Counted from the first letter of the stretch, positions 1 to 8,057 are shown. The stretch: 64,000 bases of DNA from Bacillota bacterium (GCA_023435025.1 JAEYSE010000020.1:1-64000), one strand, 5' to 3'. Numbers and translations are program-made. Notes: generated from the letters alone by a model not told the origin.

Positions 1-149
1 ATGGCTTTTTTGTTTCCCGCCGCCGTCAGCTTATTGAGCTTGGCGTCGTTGATTGAAATGATAGCGATTTCCGCGCAGGCAAATATTGCATTGATCAGTA
101 TCAATGCCAATTGCAATAAAATTTGCCCCAGCAAACTGCCATCGTTCAC
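1..149 (-). CDS. CorC/HlyC-family (CNNM domain) membrane transporter, 5' part only
   Basis: Only the N-terminal 49 codons are present; the gene runs off the left edge. It starts at a GTG (147-149) preceded by AAGGAGG. The peptide opens with one hydrophobic segment followed by AEIAIISINDAKLNKL and a basic GNKK stretch, which is the signature start of the CNNM (DUF21) membrane domain found in hemolysin C/CorC-type divalent-cation efflux proteins. The family usually continues with a CBS pair and a CorC/HlyC domain, which cannot be checked here. An unusual leader with a terminator lies upstream (separate entries). The family call is good; cation specificity is unknown. Confidence 0.75.
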   Translation of the reverse strand, partial: MNDGSLLGQILLQLALILINAIFACAEIAIISINDAKLNKLTAAGNKKA

Positions 150-202
150 GGTTTAGAAACCTCCTTAAGTTCACACACGAGTAAATTGCCCCAAACATCC
201 AT

Positions 203-261
203 AAAAAAACACACGGCGAGGCATCCTACGGCATGACAAATACCGTATAGCCTGCGTGTGT
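203..261 (-). terminator. Intrinsic terminator inside the leader (attenuator-like)
   Basis: In the minus-strand transcript ACACACG pairs with CGTGTGT, AGGC with GCCT and TACGG with CCGTA around an 11-nt loop, and the stem is followed directly by a run of seven U. It sits between a strong promoter and the gene's own Shine-Dalgarno, about 50 nt before the start codon. Read-through must therefore be conditional. About 85 nt of upstream leader could be a sensor; I do not recognise it as a known riboswitch. Confidence 0.7.
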
Positions 262-345
262 ACTCCCCGCTATAACAACAAGGAAACCATATATCGCGCT
301 GGGTCGGGTGAATCTTCCATTTCCATACTCCTGTCCATAGGCGCT

Positions 346-373
346 ATTATACCACAAATTCGTACGCTGTCAA
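346..373 (-). promoter_or_regulatory. Sigma-A promoter of the CorC-type gene
   Basis: On the minus strand TTGACA (368-373) and TATAAT (346-351) are separated by 16 bases, both hexamers perfect. Transcription would start near 339, giving a leader of about 190 nt before the GTG start. A 16-bp perfect palindrome, TTTTCCCGCGGGAAAA (374-389), abuts the -35 box. Confidence 0.8.
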
Positions 374-496
374 TTTTCCCGCGGGAAAACGGGGATTTTT
401 ATGGTCATAGGTATTATTGAAAGAAGGCGCGGGCCATAGCGGAGCATTTTCCCGCGGCGGAAAGTAACGCGCTGGAGCTTTGTTCAAGGCCCAATA

Positions 497-676
497 TTAC
501 TGCACCGGCATGACAAGAGCGGCAATCACATATGCCGCAAGCCCAAAGCCCGTGAACGCGAGTACGCCCCATACAATACGCACAATGGAAACATCCACTT
601 CAAGGTACTCCGATACGCCGCCGCATACGCCGCATATCATTTTGTTGGTGGTGGATCTGTAAAGTCGCTTATTCAT
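497..676 (-). CDS. PspC-domain small membrane protein
   Basis: A 59-residue protein made almost entirely of one PspC domain: a basic start (MNKRLYRS), the conserved CGVCGGVSEYLEVDVSIVR block and one strongly hydrophobic segment (about 33-57). PspC proteins act at the membrane in envelope-stress signalling in enterobacteria; stand-alone forms in Firmicutes have no firmly assigned role. The ATG at 676 is chosen because the AAGGGGGGT ribosome-binding site lies 7 nt upstream; an in-frame ATG at 682 is too close to it. The gene follows the glycosyltransferase fusion with a 14-nt gap and is probably co-transcribed. Confidence 0.85.
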   Translation of the reverse strand: MNKRLYRSTTNKMICGVCGGVSEYLEVDVSIVRIVWGVLAFTGFGLAAYVIAALVMPVQ

Positions 677-690
677 TCGCATACCCCCCT

Positions 691-3639
691 TTATGCCACA
701 GGCTCAATCAGGCGCTTGCCCGTGATGGTTGAAGTCCCAAAGGAAAACAGATGGCTTTGTACCCGGCCGCGACGCAACAAATTCAGCATGCTGCCAAATT
801 CACTGTACGCAAGCTGGACAAGCGTCATCAGCATGACTGCGGCCTTCTGCACCGTCGGGTTTTCATCCAGTGTCATATGCAGCGCATCCTCTTTGAGCAC
901 GAACGTGACCACCCGGGTGCAGGGCGTGTGAAGGAAGTAGAGGTATAACCGCAATTGCGCCTCGCCGTTAGATAACATGCCGCAGCGGGCGGAAACGCCC
1001 ACGGGATGCTCCTCTTCTCCAATCCGTACCGTGGCGTGGGTCAACTGATCATCCTTTGTTTCTATGGTATACGTTTCATTCCCCTCTTTTATGGAAAGCG
1101 CCATAGCCCCGTCCTCCGCGGTGCGGAAGGAAACGGAAGAAATGCCCGCCGGGAAGTTGTTGTGGATGCTTTGCAGCACAAATGGGAATATGCCCGCTTT
1201 GTTTTCGGCAAAAGAATAGGTGTTGCCGGAAAGCTGTTCGCGTACCCAGTTAAACGGCATGGGCATACAGCCGTTGGGAGATGCATCCTCCTTGTTGCGG
1301 CAGGAAAGCTCGGATAAGAACGACGAAAGTGCCCGCTGTGCCGCAGGGCTCTCAGGAAGCGGCGCGTTTTCGGCATTCTGGAAGCAGCGGTATACGTAAT
1401 CCATGGTCTCGGTCTGGGCAAACAGCAGCGGGGAACCGCTAAAGAGCACCACCAGCGCGTTGTGTTTGGGCAGGGAGAGCATATATTGGCCGAATGCGCC
1501 GTTGAATAAGTATCCGCCCGGATGCGGCGCACACCAGATCTGGTAGCCGTAGCCGTCCTTGCACTCGCCGTTGGGCGTTTCAATCTGTACACGGGTGGCT
1601 TCGTTAACCCAGTTCTCGCTTAACAGTTGGCGTTCCTCGCCGTCTACCACATACCGGCCCTTCTGCAAATACAAAAGGCCGATTTTCGCAACATCCTCCA
1701 GCTTGAGGTTTAACCCCCAGCCGCCTTTTTCCGTACCCATGGGGCAGGTATCCCAAGAAACATCCCGTATGCCCAGCGGCTCAAACAGCCGCGGCTCCAG
1801 GTATTCCAACAGCCCCATGCCTGTCTTGCGCCGGACGATGGCGGCAAGCATATAGGAGTTCATGGAGTTGTAGCAAAACTGTGTGCCCGCGGGATATCGT
1901 ACGCCCGCGTCCAAAAACTCTTGTTCCCAATCCGGTCCCAGTACGGAACCAACCTCATTGAACCGGGAGCCGGTGCTCATGGTCAAAAGGTGCCATACGG
2001 TAACGTCCTTATAATGATGCGCGGAGGGGTCGGCAATTTTGTCCGCAAATATATCCACAATGCGCTCTGAAAGCGAAAGCTTTCCCTCGTCCACCAACAT
2101 ACCGATGGCAGTCCCGGTAATGCTCTTGCTCAGCGAGTAAAGCTGATGCGCGTATTCCGCGCCATACGGGGCCCAATACCCTTCCGAAATCACATGCCCG
2201 TTTCTGATTACCATCATCGCGTGCAGGTTCGAAGCAAGGTTGGAATCGAGCGAATGGTAAAGTGTCAGGATATCGCGGCTCCTGATACCTTGCTTTTCCG
2301 GCGTGGAGCGGGGCAGGGAAGTGATGTGTGCGCAGCCAGAAATCCGCTTTTGCGGCGTATAGGGGTAGGAATATACATGCTGGAGGTCCTGCCGCACAAA
2401 GCGCCACAGCATGTCCACCGTCCGCTTTTCAAGAGATTGGTCAACCAGCGTCAGTTCCTTGCGCAAGGGGCCGCGCTTGCGTTTTAGTTGCGGGCGCTTT
2501 TGCTCCGAAAGCGCGCGGTAGCGCTCTTCCACGCTGTCTATCACTTTTTCCCACGGAATGGGGATGGTCGCCTTGGCGCGCTCACCCACCGCCCCGAGGT
2601 GGTGCATATCCGAAAGCGCTCCGGTCAGCACCGAAGCCAAAGATTTCGTATCGTCCTCACATAAAAAGCCGTTTTCCCCGTCCTGTATCACTTCCGCAGG
2701 GGCGCTGTCCATCAGCACAACGGAAGGCGTTCCCGCCGCCGCCGCTTCGCGTACCACAAGACCTGCCGTATCGTAAGCGGAGGGGAACACGAACAGGGAC
2801 GCGCAGGCGTACAGCCCGTTGAGCGTGCGTGAATCCGAAATATGTCCGGTGAAGCGGACGACGTCATGTAATCCCAACTCATCCGCAAGCCCGCGCATGG
2901 CATCAAAATCCTTACCCTGGCCGGCCAGAACAAGCTGAAACCGCTGGCCGCGCTGATGCAGCATCGCTGCGGCCTCCAACGTGAGTTTAATGTTCTTTTT
3001 GCGGTCAATTTGGCCCACATACAGCAGCATCGGGTCGCCGCTCAAAGCGAAGGTTTTCTTGACCACGGCCTTATCCGCCTCGGTAATGACGGGGATGTTG
3101 GTGCCATGGGGCATAATTTCAATGCGCCCGGCATAGCCGTAGGAGCGCAGCGTCTGCGCCGCCAGACGGCTGACCGTCCAAACCTCGTCGCAGCGGTCAA
3201 AGAAGTCCGCAACATATTTGGCGCCGATCTGCGCGATGCCCTCGCTGCGGGTATAACGGAGAATATCGTCCTGATATTTGGAATGGAATGTGCCGATTAA
3301 CGGGATTTTGTGCTTGGCGGCAAGGCGCGCAGCCTCTAAGCCTGCTGGGCCGGGGCTGTGGGCGTGGACGATATCCAGTTCCACCATATCCATGCGTGCC
3401 ACATAGTGGTTGTCCAGCTTCGCAATTCCCGTGCTGTATTGCGGGGAGCCGGGTACCTTTACGGATACGAAATCTACAATTTCAAATGGATAATTGCCGC
3501 GGTATCCCGCGTCGCGCATAGGGCTGATGACATAACACTCATGCGATCGCCTGCCCAGCGCCTGTGCGTACTCGAACGCCACGCGCCCTACGCCGTCCAC
3601 AATGGGCAAAAAAGTATCGTTGCATTGCGCAATGCGCAT
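691..3639 (-). CDS. Glycosyltransferase family 4 fused to a class C beta-lactamase-like serine hydrolase
   Basis: One uninterrupted frame of 982 residues. Residues 1 to about 375 are a GT-B glycosyltransferase resembling diacylglycerol glucosyltransferases (start MRIAQCNDTFLPIVDGVGRV, VGQIDRKKN, and SAYDTAGLVVREAAAAGTP, where the first Glu of the usual EX7E pair is Asp). A basic linker (about 380-440) leads to a penicillin-binding-protein-like hydrolase with catalytic SLSK at 502-505 and a YNSMNSY tyrosine motif further on; the last roughly 180 residues are an accessory region. No signal peptide or membrane segment is visible, which is odd for a beta-lactamase fold. The ATG at 3639 has AAAGGA upstream. 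A role in glycolipid or envelope glycan metabolism is inferred. Confidence 0.8.
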   Translation of the reverse strand: MRIAQCNDTFLPIVDGVGRVAFEYAQALGRRSHECYVISPMRDAGYRGNYPFEIVDFVSVKVPGSPQYSTGIAKLDNHYVARMDMVELDIVHAHSPGPAGLEAARLAAKHKIPLIGTFHSKYQDDILRYTRSEGIAQIGAKYVADFFDRCDEVWTVSRLAAQTLRSYGYAGRIEIMPHGTNIPVITEADKAVVKKTFALSGDPMLLYVGQIDRKKNIKLTLEAAAMLHQRGQRFQLVLAGQGKDFDAMRGLADELGLHDVVRFTGHISDSRTLNGLYACASLFVFPSAYDTAGLVVREAAAAGTPSVVLMDSAPAEVIQDGENGFLCEDDTKSLASVLTGALSDMHHLGAVGERAKATIPIPWEKVIDSVEERYRALSEQKRPQLKRKRGPLRKELTLVDQSLEKRTVDMLWRFVRQDLQHVYSYPYTPQKRISGCAHITSLPRSTPEKQGIRSRDILTLYHSLDSNLASNLHAMMVIRNGHVISEGYWAPYGAEYAHQLYSLSKSITGTAIGMLVDEGKLSLSERIVDIFADKIADPSAHHYKDVTVWHLLTMSTGSRFNEVGSVLGPDWEQEFLDAGVRYPAGTQFCYNSMNSYMLAAIVRRKTGMGLLEYLEPRLFEPLGIRDVSWDTCPMGTEKGGWGLNLKLEDVAKIGLLYLQKGRYVVDGEERQLLSENWVNEATRVQIETPNGECKDGYGYQIWCAPHPGGYLFNGAFGQYMLSLPKHNALVVLFSGSPLLFAQTETMDYVYRCFQNAENAPLPESPAAQRALSSFLSELSCRNKEDASPNGCMPMPFNWVREQLSGNTYSFAENKAGIFPFVLQSIHNNFPAGISSVSFRTAEDGAMALSIKEGNETYTIETKDDQLTHATVRIGEEEHPVGVSARCGMLSNGEAQLRLYLYFLHTPCTRVVTFVLKEDALHMTLDENPTVQKAAVMLMTLVQLAYSEFGSMLNLLRRGRVQSHLFSFGTSTITGKRLIEPVA

Positions 3640-3761
3640 GGCTTCCAATCCTTTCGTTCGGGTATATTGCATTATCATTTTACCATGTAAGGAAACAAAT
3701 GCGTGTGAAATTTCCTGACGAAAAACGTGACAAAATAGCAACGAGCACATTAAGCGTACAA

Positions 3762-3786
3762 GAAAACCCGCTGAATCGTCAGCGGG
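3762..3786 (-). terminator. Intrinsic terminator overlapping the methyltransferase stop codon
   Basis: CCCGCTGA and TCAGCGGG pair around a 4-nt loop, followed on the minus strand by TTTTCTT. The stop codon of the methyltransferase lies inside the stem. Confidence 0.8.
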
Positions 3787-4402
3787 CTGTAAAGTCTAGC
3801 CGCACAAACTGTTTGCCGTTTACAAGCGGCACTTCGCTTCTGTATAGCAGAGCATAGCCAATCGGATCCAGGCTTTTCATAAGCGCACCCTCCTCCACGT
3901 CCGTATGCAGGCTGCCGATGTCCAAAAGTGCATCCGCATAGGGGGAAGGCGAAACAAACGCCTCCGTAAGGTTTTGCTGTATGGTGCAGCAGAGAATACG
4001 CGGCTTACAAGCCTCCACCTGTGCGATAAAAGAGGGAATGCCGATGTATTCGATGAACAGGTCCGCGAAAACAAGTTCCGCATACGGCAGTTCCGCTGGC
4101 TGCGATAGGTCGGCATGGATCAACGTGAGCTTGCCTGCAAGCTTTGGAAACCTGACGCGGCAAGCGGACAGATAGTCTTCGTTGACGTCCACGCCATATA
4201 CGGCGCCGCAGCGTCCGGGGTCGATATGCCTTAGCCCGTTGCCGCCCGCAATGCCCCAGATCCCCACGCTGCCTGACGGATACGCTGCAAGGCGCTCAGC
4301 ATAAAGCAAATCAAGTGCCTGAAGCTGGGCCACGGTGTCAAGTTTCATGTGGCCTTCATATACGGCAAGGGGTAGCTGCTTCCAAGGGTTTCTGGGCTCC
4401 AT
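3779..4402 (-). CDS. Class I SAM-dependent methyltransferase-like protein
   Basis: A 207-residue protein with a Rossmann methyltransferase core: VGIWGIAGGNGLRHID is the glycine-rich SAM-binding loop, AVYGVDVNEDYL the acidic end of strand 2, and LIHADLSQ the motif after strand 3. The substrate is unknown; rRNA, tRNA or small-molecule methylation are all possible. The ATG at 4402 is one base after the stop of the upstream apbE-like gene, so translation is probably coupled. Longer in-frame starts inside apbE are disfavoured because they lack a ribosome-binding site. Confidence 0.7.
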   Translation of the reverse strand: MEPRNPWKQLPLAVYEGHMKLDTVAQLQALDLLYAERLAAYPSGSVGIWGIAGGNGLRHIDPGRCGAVYGVDVNEDYLSACRVRFPKLAGKLTLIHADLSQPAELPYAELVFADLFIEYIGIPSFIAQVEACKPRILCCTIQQNLTEAFVSPSPYADALLDIGSLHTDVEEGALMKSLDPIGYALLYRSEVPLVNGKQFVRLDFTAR

Positions 4403-4403
4403 A

Positions 4404-5381
4404 TTATTTCTGTAACCCGCTGGAATAGTGGATATTGTTCTCCTTATCAATAAACACCGCTTCCATGCCGGGGATGGATTCCACAAGCGCCATGCCTTTT
4501 TCCAGCCCCATTATGAAGCAGGCGGTGTCAAACGCGTCCGCCGTCAGGGAGTCCTTGGTCAGTATGGTGACAGAGGCAAGATCGTTCTGCACAGGCCAGC
4601 CTGTTTTCGGGTCCAGAATATGGTGGTAGCGGACGTTGTCCAGCGTAAAGCCGCGTTCATAGACGCCGCTTGTCACCACTGCTCCGTCCGTTGTGGGCAG
4701 GGTGATGAGTGGCTGCCCCGTAGGCTCTGTGGGGTCCTGAATGCCGACGTTCCAGGGCTTCCCGTCCGGCCGTGTACCGATGACGACAACGTTACCGCCG
4801 AAATTCAAAATGCCGCGCTTCACACCGCGGGAGCGGCAGTATTCCGCGATCTCATCCGTAATGTACCCTTTTGCGATGGAGCCCAGTTCAATCTGCATGC
4901 CCGGGGACAATGTAACGGTGTTTCCGTTGAGCTTTACCTTGGTGTAGTCCGTTAGCTTGGCAGCTTCAGCCAATTCTTCCGCATCCGGCAGGGAAGGCGT
5001 TTCGCTTTTGAAATCCCACAGCGCCACAGAAGGGCCGACTGTGATGTCAAACGCGCCGCCACAGGCTTCGCTTGTTTTTGCGGAAGCCTCCAACACTTCT
5101 CTCGTATAATCACTCACTGCAACGGGCTGACCATTTGCGTGGTTGATGTTCCAAACGTCGCTGCCCTCTATTGTTTTAGAGAGAAGGGCCTCATATTCCG
5201 CAACTTTATTGAGCGCGTCGTCCACGACTTCCTGCTTCACGCCGTAGGCTGTGATGCTGATGACCGTATCCAGATAAAACCCCACGGCGGATACCTTCTC
5301 GCTGGGCGACGGGCCGCAGCCGGGAAGCAAAAGTACGATCAGGAGGACGCTTATTAGCGCACGGGAAAACAGCTTTTTCAT
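4404..5381 (-). CDS. apbE: FAD:protein FMN transferase (ApbE family lipoprotein)
   Basis: 325 residues with a lipoprotein signal (hydrophobic 8-20, lipobox LLPGC with Cys at 22). The rest is the ApbE fold: FYLDTVISITAYG near the start, ELGSIAKGYITDEIA, GILNFGGNVVVIG, and YHHILDPKTGWPV. The family transfers FMN from FAD onto threonine residues of flavoproteins such as Rnf/Nqr subunits on the outer face of the membrane. No Rnf genes are visible nearby, so its targets are elsewhere. The gene heads a two-gene unit with the methyltransferase. Confidence 0.92.
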   Translation of the reverse strand: MKKLFSRALISVLLIVLLLPGCGPSPSEKVSAVGFYLDTVISITAYGVKQEVVDDALNKVAEYEALLSKTIEGSDVWNINHANGQPVAVSDYTREVLEASAKTSEACGGAFDITVGPSVALWDFKSETPSLPDAEELAEAAKLTDYTKVKLNGNTVTLSPGMQIELGSIAKGYITDEIAEYCRSRGVKRGILNFGGNVVVIGTRPDGKPWNVGIQDPTEPTGQPLITLPTTDGAVVTSGVYERGFTLDNVRYHHILDPKTGWPVQNDLASVTILTKDSLTADAFDTACFIMGLEKGMALVESIPGMEAVFIDKENNIHYSSGLQK

Positions 5382-5515
5382 AGAAACCTCGGTTTAATAT
5401 TTTGCCGCCGGTCTTACATTGGCGAAAGTATTACTCAAAAGGCGCAGTGGCGCGCCATGCTTCATCATAACACAGTTTGTTCCTGTTGGGCATACAGTTG
5501 AAACAAATTTAACAA

Positions 5516-5545
5516 GCAAAAAGAAGCGGCTTTGCCGCTTCTTTT
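5516..5545 (-). terminator. Intrinsic terminator after the cheX-like gene
   Basis: AAGAAGCGGC / GCCGCTTCTT stem with a 3-nt loop (5521-5543), followed on the minus strand by TTTTTGC. Confidence 0.85.
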
Positions 5546-5560
5546 AATAGTTCCCGGCGC

Positions 5561-6016
5561 TTACTGCGCAGGGTTTAACATGATATCCAGGCAGATATTG
5601 CCCATGGAGGTCACAATGCAGGAAACGGTATCCAGCGTGTAGTTCCCTTTGTCCACTTCGCCCATGAGCACCTTGGGCGGGAGGATATCGCAGGTGAGGT
5701 TTTCATCCGTAAGCAACGTCATCACGTTCCCGCTGATAATATTGGCGACTTCGCTGATGGCAGAGGTCACAAATTCATCTACCTCCGAAATTTCCATACC
5801 GCTCATGATATTGACCATGTTGAGGCAGGTTTCGTACGGAAAGCTGTATACCACCTGGCCAATCAGATCGCCGGTTACGCCTATGGAGACCTCCACGGTG
5901 TCCAGTTCGCGGATGTTTTCATTCAAAGGCTCCGCATGCACATCGTTAATGTCCAGCATTAATTGAAACACGTGCTGCGTCGCCTTTAAGAAAGGCCGGT
6001 ACAGAACTTCAGCCAT
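5561..6016 (-). CDS. CheX-like chemotaxis phosphatase
   Basis: 151 residues of the CheC/CheX/FliY fold. The signature E-x-x-N phosphatase motif is present once (SEVANIISGN), as in CheX, within FVTSAISEVANIISGNVM. CheX-type proteins dephosphorylate CheY-P. The ATG at 6016 is selected because it is preceded by AAGGGGGTG; the gene overlaps the end of the hemerythrin gene by 8 bp, so the two are translationally coupled. Pairing with an oxygen-binding hemerythrin suggests a link between redox or oxygen sensing and motility or another CheY-like output (inference). Confidence 0.85.
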   Translation of the reverse strand: MAEVLYRPFLKATQHVFQLMLDINDVHAEPLNENIRELDTVEVSIGVTGDLIGQVVYSFPYETCLNMVNIMSGMEISEVDEFVTSAISEVANIISGNVMTLLTDENLTCDILPPKVLMGEVDKGNYTLDTVSCIVTSMGNICLDIMLNPAQ

Positions 6017-6434
6017 TGGACGACACCCCCTTGGACCTCTCATACGCGCCGATTTGCTGATCCTCGGATGCAACATGGTTGATAAGCCACGCAAGCAGCT
6101 TGCCTCCAAATTGCTGCATCAGGTGTTCACTGTAGCCCTGTTGTTCGTACTGAGTGGCCACATCCACTACATAAGCGACCATTCCGGCATGGAGCGCCTT
6201 GTGTTCCGCGAGGCCGGGGTACCCGATTTTCTGCTGGTAGGTTTCCTCATCCTGAAAATGGGTCACCACGTATGCCTTCATAAACTCCAGCGTCTCGTTT
6301 ACCTTTGTCACCTTTTCCTCCCATGAAACGGGAGAGCGCAGCGTCTGCATAAACGCATCCACCCGCCGGAACAGCTCCTTGTGCTGCGTATCGATCAGGG
6401 GAACGCCCAACTCATACTTGTCCTTCCAGAGCAT
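6009..6434 (-). CDS. Bacteriohemerythrin
   Basis: 141 residues with the complete di-iron ligand set of bacteriohemerythrins: H in IDTQHKELF, H and E in THFQDEETY, two H in AEHKALH, and H and D in INHVASEDQQI. It is a soluble stand-alone O2-binding protein without a fused signalling domain. The ATG at 6434 has AAAGGA 7 nt upstream; two upstream Met codons lack a site. It is the first gene of a pair with the CheX-like protein. Binding or delivery of O2 or sensing of it are the family's known roles. Confidence 0.9.
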   Translation of the reverse strand: MLWKDKYELGVPLIDTQHKELFRRVDAFMQTLRSPVSWEEKVTKVNETLEFMKAYVVTHFQDEETYQQKIGYPGLAEHKALHAGMVAYVVDVATQYEQQGYSEHLMQQFGGKLLAWLINHVASEDQQIGAYERSKGVSSNG

Positions 6435-6585
6435 ACTGTTTCCTTTCCGCATTTGATGCAAAAATCTTTAATGTATAGTTCGGAAGAAATTACGAAAACC
6501 ATGAGCATCAACGTGATTTAAAAAATGTTTTTATGATTTTGTAGATAAGAAAGCTGTGGAAAGACCTTATTATAGGCTGTTTCAC

Positions 6586-6730
6586 CAAAACAAAAACGCG
6601 GGAACCTTTGGGTCCCCGCGCTTGCTGTCTTCCGGATGATATACGGCCTGAGTATGCCTCAGGCGCGCCCTCTCGCCCGTTCTGACGATGAGGGACATCC
6701 CGGTACTTGAATAAGCACTGTTCTGCCCTC
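6586..6730 (-). ncRNA. Structured RNA copy A with its own terminator (unidentified)
   Basis: The minus strand begins GAGGGCAGAACAGTGC, continues with AAGTAC, CCCTC, GTATATCATCCGG and GACAGC, and ends in a 10-bp GC-rich stem (6597-6620, loop CAAA) followed by TTTTTGTTTT. An internal perfect hairpin GCCTGAG/CTCAGGC lies just before the GTAT block. The whole order of blocks recurs in copy B (6835-6969) with length changes that are not multiples of three, so it is not coding. It lies in the 720-bp gap upstream of hemerythrin. I do not recognise the family. Confidence 0.6.
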
Positions 6731-6834
6731 GATACTAGTATGCCCGGGCTCCAAAAGAATACGCGCAGAACAATAAAATATTTTTCTGAATTTTTTGGAC
6801 ATACATCTTAACATTTGCACACCCCTTATTTTAC

Positions 6835-6969
6835 AAGCAAAGGCGGGAACTATTCGTTCCCGCCGCCGCTGTCGCCCGGACTGAATACCGCTCGAAGGAA
6901 TTCGAGTTTTCTCCTGCCCTTATTGGCAATGGAGGTTGTTTTCGTACTGTTACGCACTCTTACCACCTC
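6835..6969 (-). ncRNA. Structured RNA copy B (unidentified), partner of copy A
   Basis: The minus strand reads GAGGTGGTAAGAGTGC, then AGTACG, ACCTCC, ATTGCCAATAAGGGC, GGAG, a hairpin CTCGAA/TTCGAG, then CGGTATTCAGTCCGG and GACAGC, and a 9-bp stem GGCGGGAAC/GTTCCCGCC (6842-6864) with a short, interrupted U tract. Each block has a counterpart in copy A, while the hairpin before GTAT has different sequence in the two copies but still pairs. A 50-codon open frame overlaps it but has no ribosome-binding site. No convincing promoter was found for either copy. Confidence 0.55.
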
Positions 6970-7153
6970 ACGCTTCTTAGTATTGCCGTTCGATAAAGAC
7001 ATAACCGTGGAAAAATAAACCAATTTAGATGTGAGACATTTTATCAATAAAGGCGCTACCGATTTTTGGATGTTATAACCTTTTTTGTATTGGATACACT
7101 CAAAACACGCAACCTTTTGGGTTGATGCAACGTTATAAAAGGAGGAACCCATA

Positions 7154-7876
7154 ATGGAACATAAAGGAACACGCGGTGCATTTAAGGAAAATGCGTCGGC
7201 GTTTCTCAAGAAGCAGGGGTTTTATGTGGTGCTGGGGCTGTGCTTTCTATGCATAGCCATTGCTGCGGCAGTCGCACTGATGCCGGACAGAGAGGCGCAG
7301 CAGGCCGAGCCCACGCCATTGTCCCAGGCGGCAGGGGCAAACCAGGATGAACCGTTAAGCGAGGCTGTGCGCCCCACCCCCAAAAGCACGCCTGTTGCGA
7401 CGGTGCAACCCACAGTAACGCCCGCCGCCACGCCTACCTCAAAACCCAGGCGTCAGGCCGAAAGTAAGGCCGCTCCGCCCGTGGAAGGGGAGGTCATCTG
7501 GGGATTTGCGGTAGATACGCTGCTCTATTCGGAGACTTTGGAGATCTGGATGACGCATGATGGGGTGGACATCGAAGCTCGGCTGGGCATGGATGTGATC
7601 GCCATCAAGAGCGGTACGGTCGACAAGGTTTATGACGACAAACAGCTTGGTATGACCGTGCTTGTCGAGCATGAGGGCGGTTTAAAAAGCCTCTACGCGA
7701 ACCTTGCCAATCCCGTGGCCGTCAAGGAAGGTCAGCGCGTAAACGCGGGCGAGAAACTTGGCGCCGTGGGCGATACCGCGGTGAGCGAATGCGTGATGGA
7801 ACCCCATCTGCACTTTGCGCTCTATCAGGACGATGAGGCGGTCGACCCGCTGAAGCATGTGTTGCTTGGCGATTAA
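7154..7876 (+). CDS. SpoIIQ-like M23-family membrane peptidase-fold protein
   Basis: 240 residues: short cytoplasmic tail, one membrane segment (about 24-42), a long Pro/Thr/Ala-rich spacer (about 50-110) and a C-terminal LytM/M23 domain. Zinc-ligand motifs are recognisable (HDGVD in MTHDGVDIEA and HLHF near the C-terminus), so unlike Bacillus SpoIIQ the metal site seems largely intact. In sporulating Clostridia such proteins act in the forespore membrane during engulfment. The start has AAAAGGAGG 8 nt upstream. General envelope endopeptidase function is the alternative. Confidence 0.75.
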   Translation: MEHKGTRGAFKENASAFLKKQGFYVVLGLCFLCIAIAAAVALMPDREAQQAEPTPLSQAAGANQDEPLSEAVRPTPKSTPVATVQPTVTPAATPTSKPRRQAESKAAPPVEGEVIWGFAVDTLLYSETLEIWMTHDGVDIEARLGMDVIAIKSGTVDKVYDDKQLGMTVLVEHEGGLKSLYANLANPVAVKEGQRVNAGEKLGAVGDTAVSECVMEPHLHFALYQDDEAVDPLKHVLLGD

Positions 7877-7928
7877 TGGCCGCGCTGGCAAGGATATTTG
7901 AAGTTTGTATGAACTTTCCTGAATGTGG

Positions 7929-7957
7929 TTCCTTTCTGCGGTGCACGGGGGTATAAT
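7929..7957 (+). promoter_or_regulatory. Probable promoter of the SH3-repeat protein
   Basis: A perfect TATAAT (7952-7957) with a weak -35 (TTCCTT, 7929-7934) 17 bp upstream. It lies about 100 bp before the start codon and after the end of the M23 gene. Confidence 0.45.
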
Positions 7958-8057
7958 CATTCTAAGTAAAACTGCTCCCAGGCGTGTAATATTTTGCCAG
8001 GCATCGTACCGCAGTATGGGGGAAAAGGATATGAATAGCAATAAAGGAGGGATCCAT

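Noticed and set aside
262..340. Mn (yybP-ykoY) or Mg (M-box) riboswitch in the CorC leader
   Set aside because: A GGGGAGTA string resembles the start of yybP-ykoY, but the conserved 3' partner is missing; the M-box core is absent.
6586..6730. SRP RNA or 6S RNA
   Set aside because: A CCGGAAG-like string recalls SRP helix 8, but the CAGG and AGCAGC partners are misplaced and there is no 6S-like long closing stem; a second copy directly upstream also argues against either.
6850..7002. Small basic protein of about 50 residues overlapping RNA copy B
   Set aside because: No ribosome-binding site before its ATG, and the other copy of the element breaks the frame, so RNA is the better explanation.
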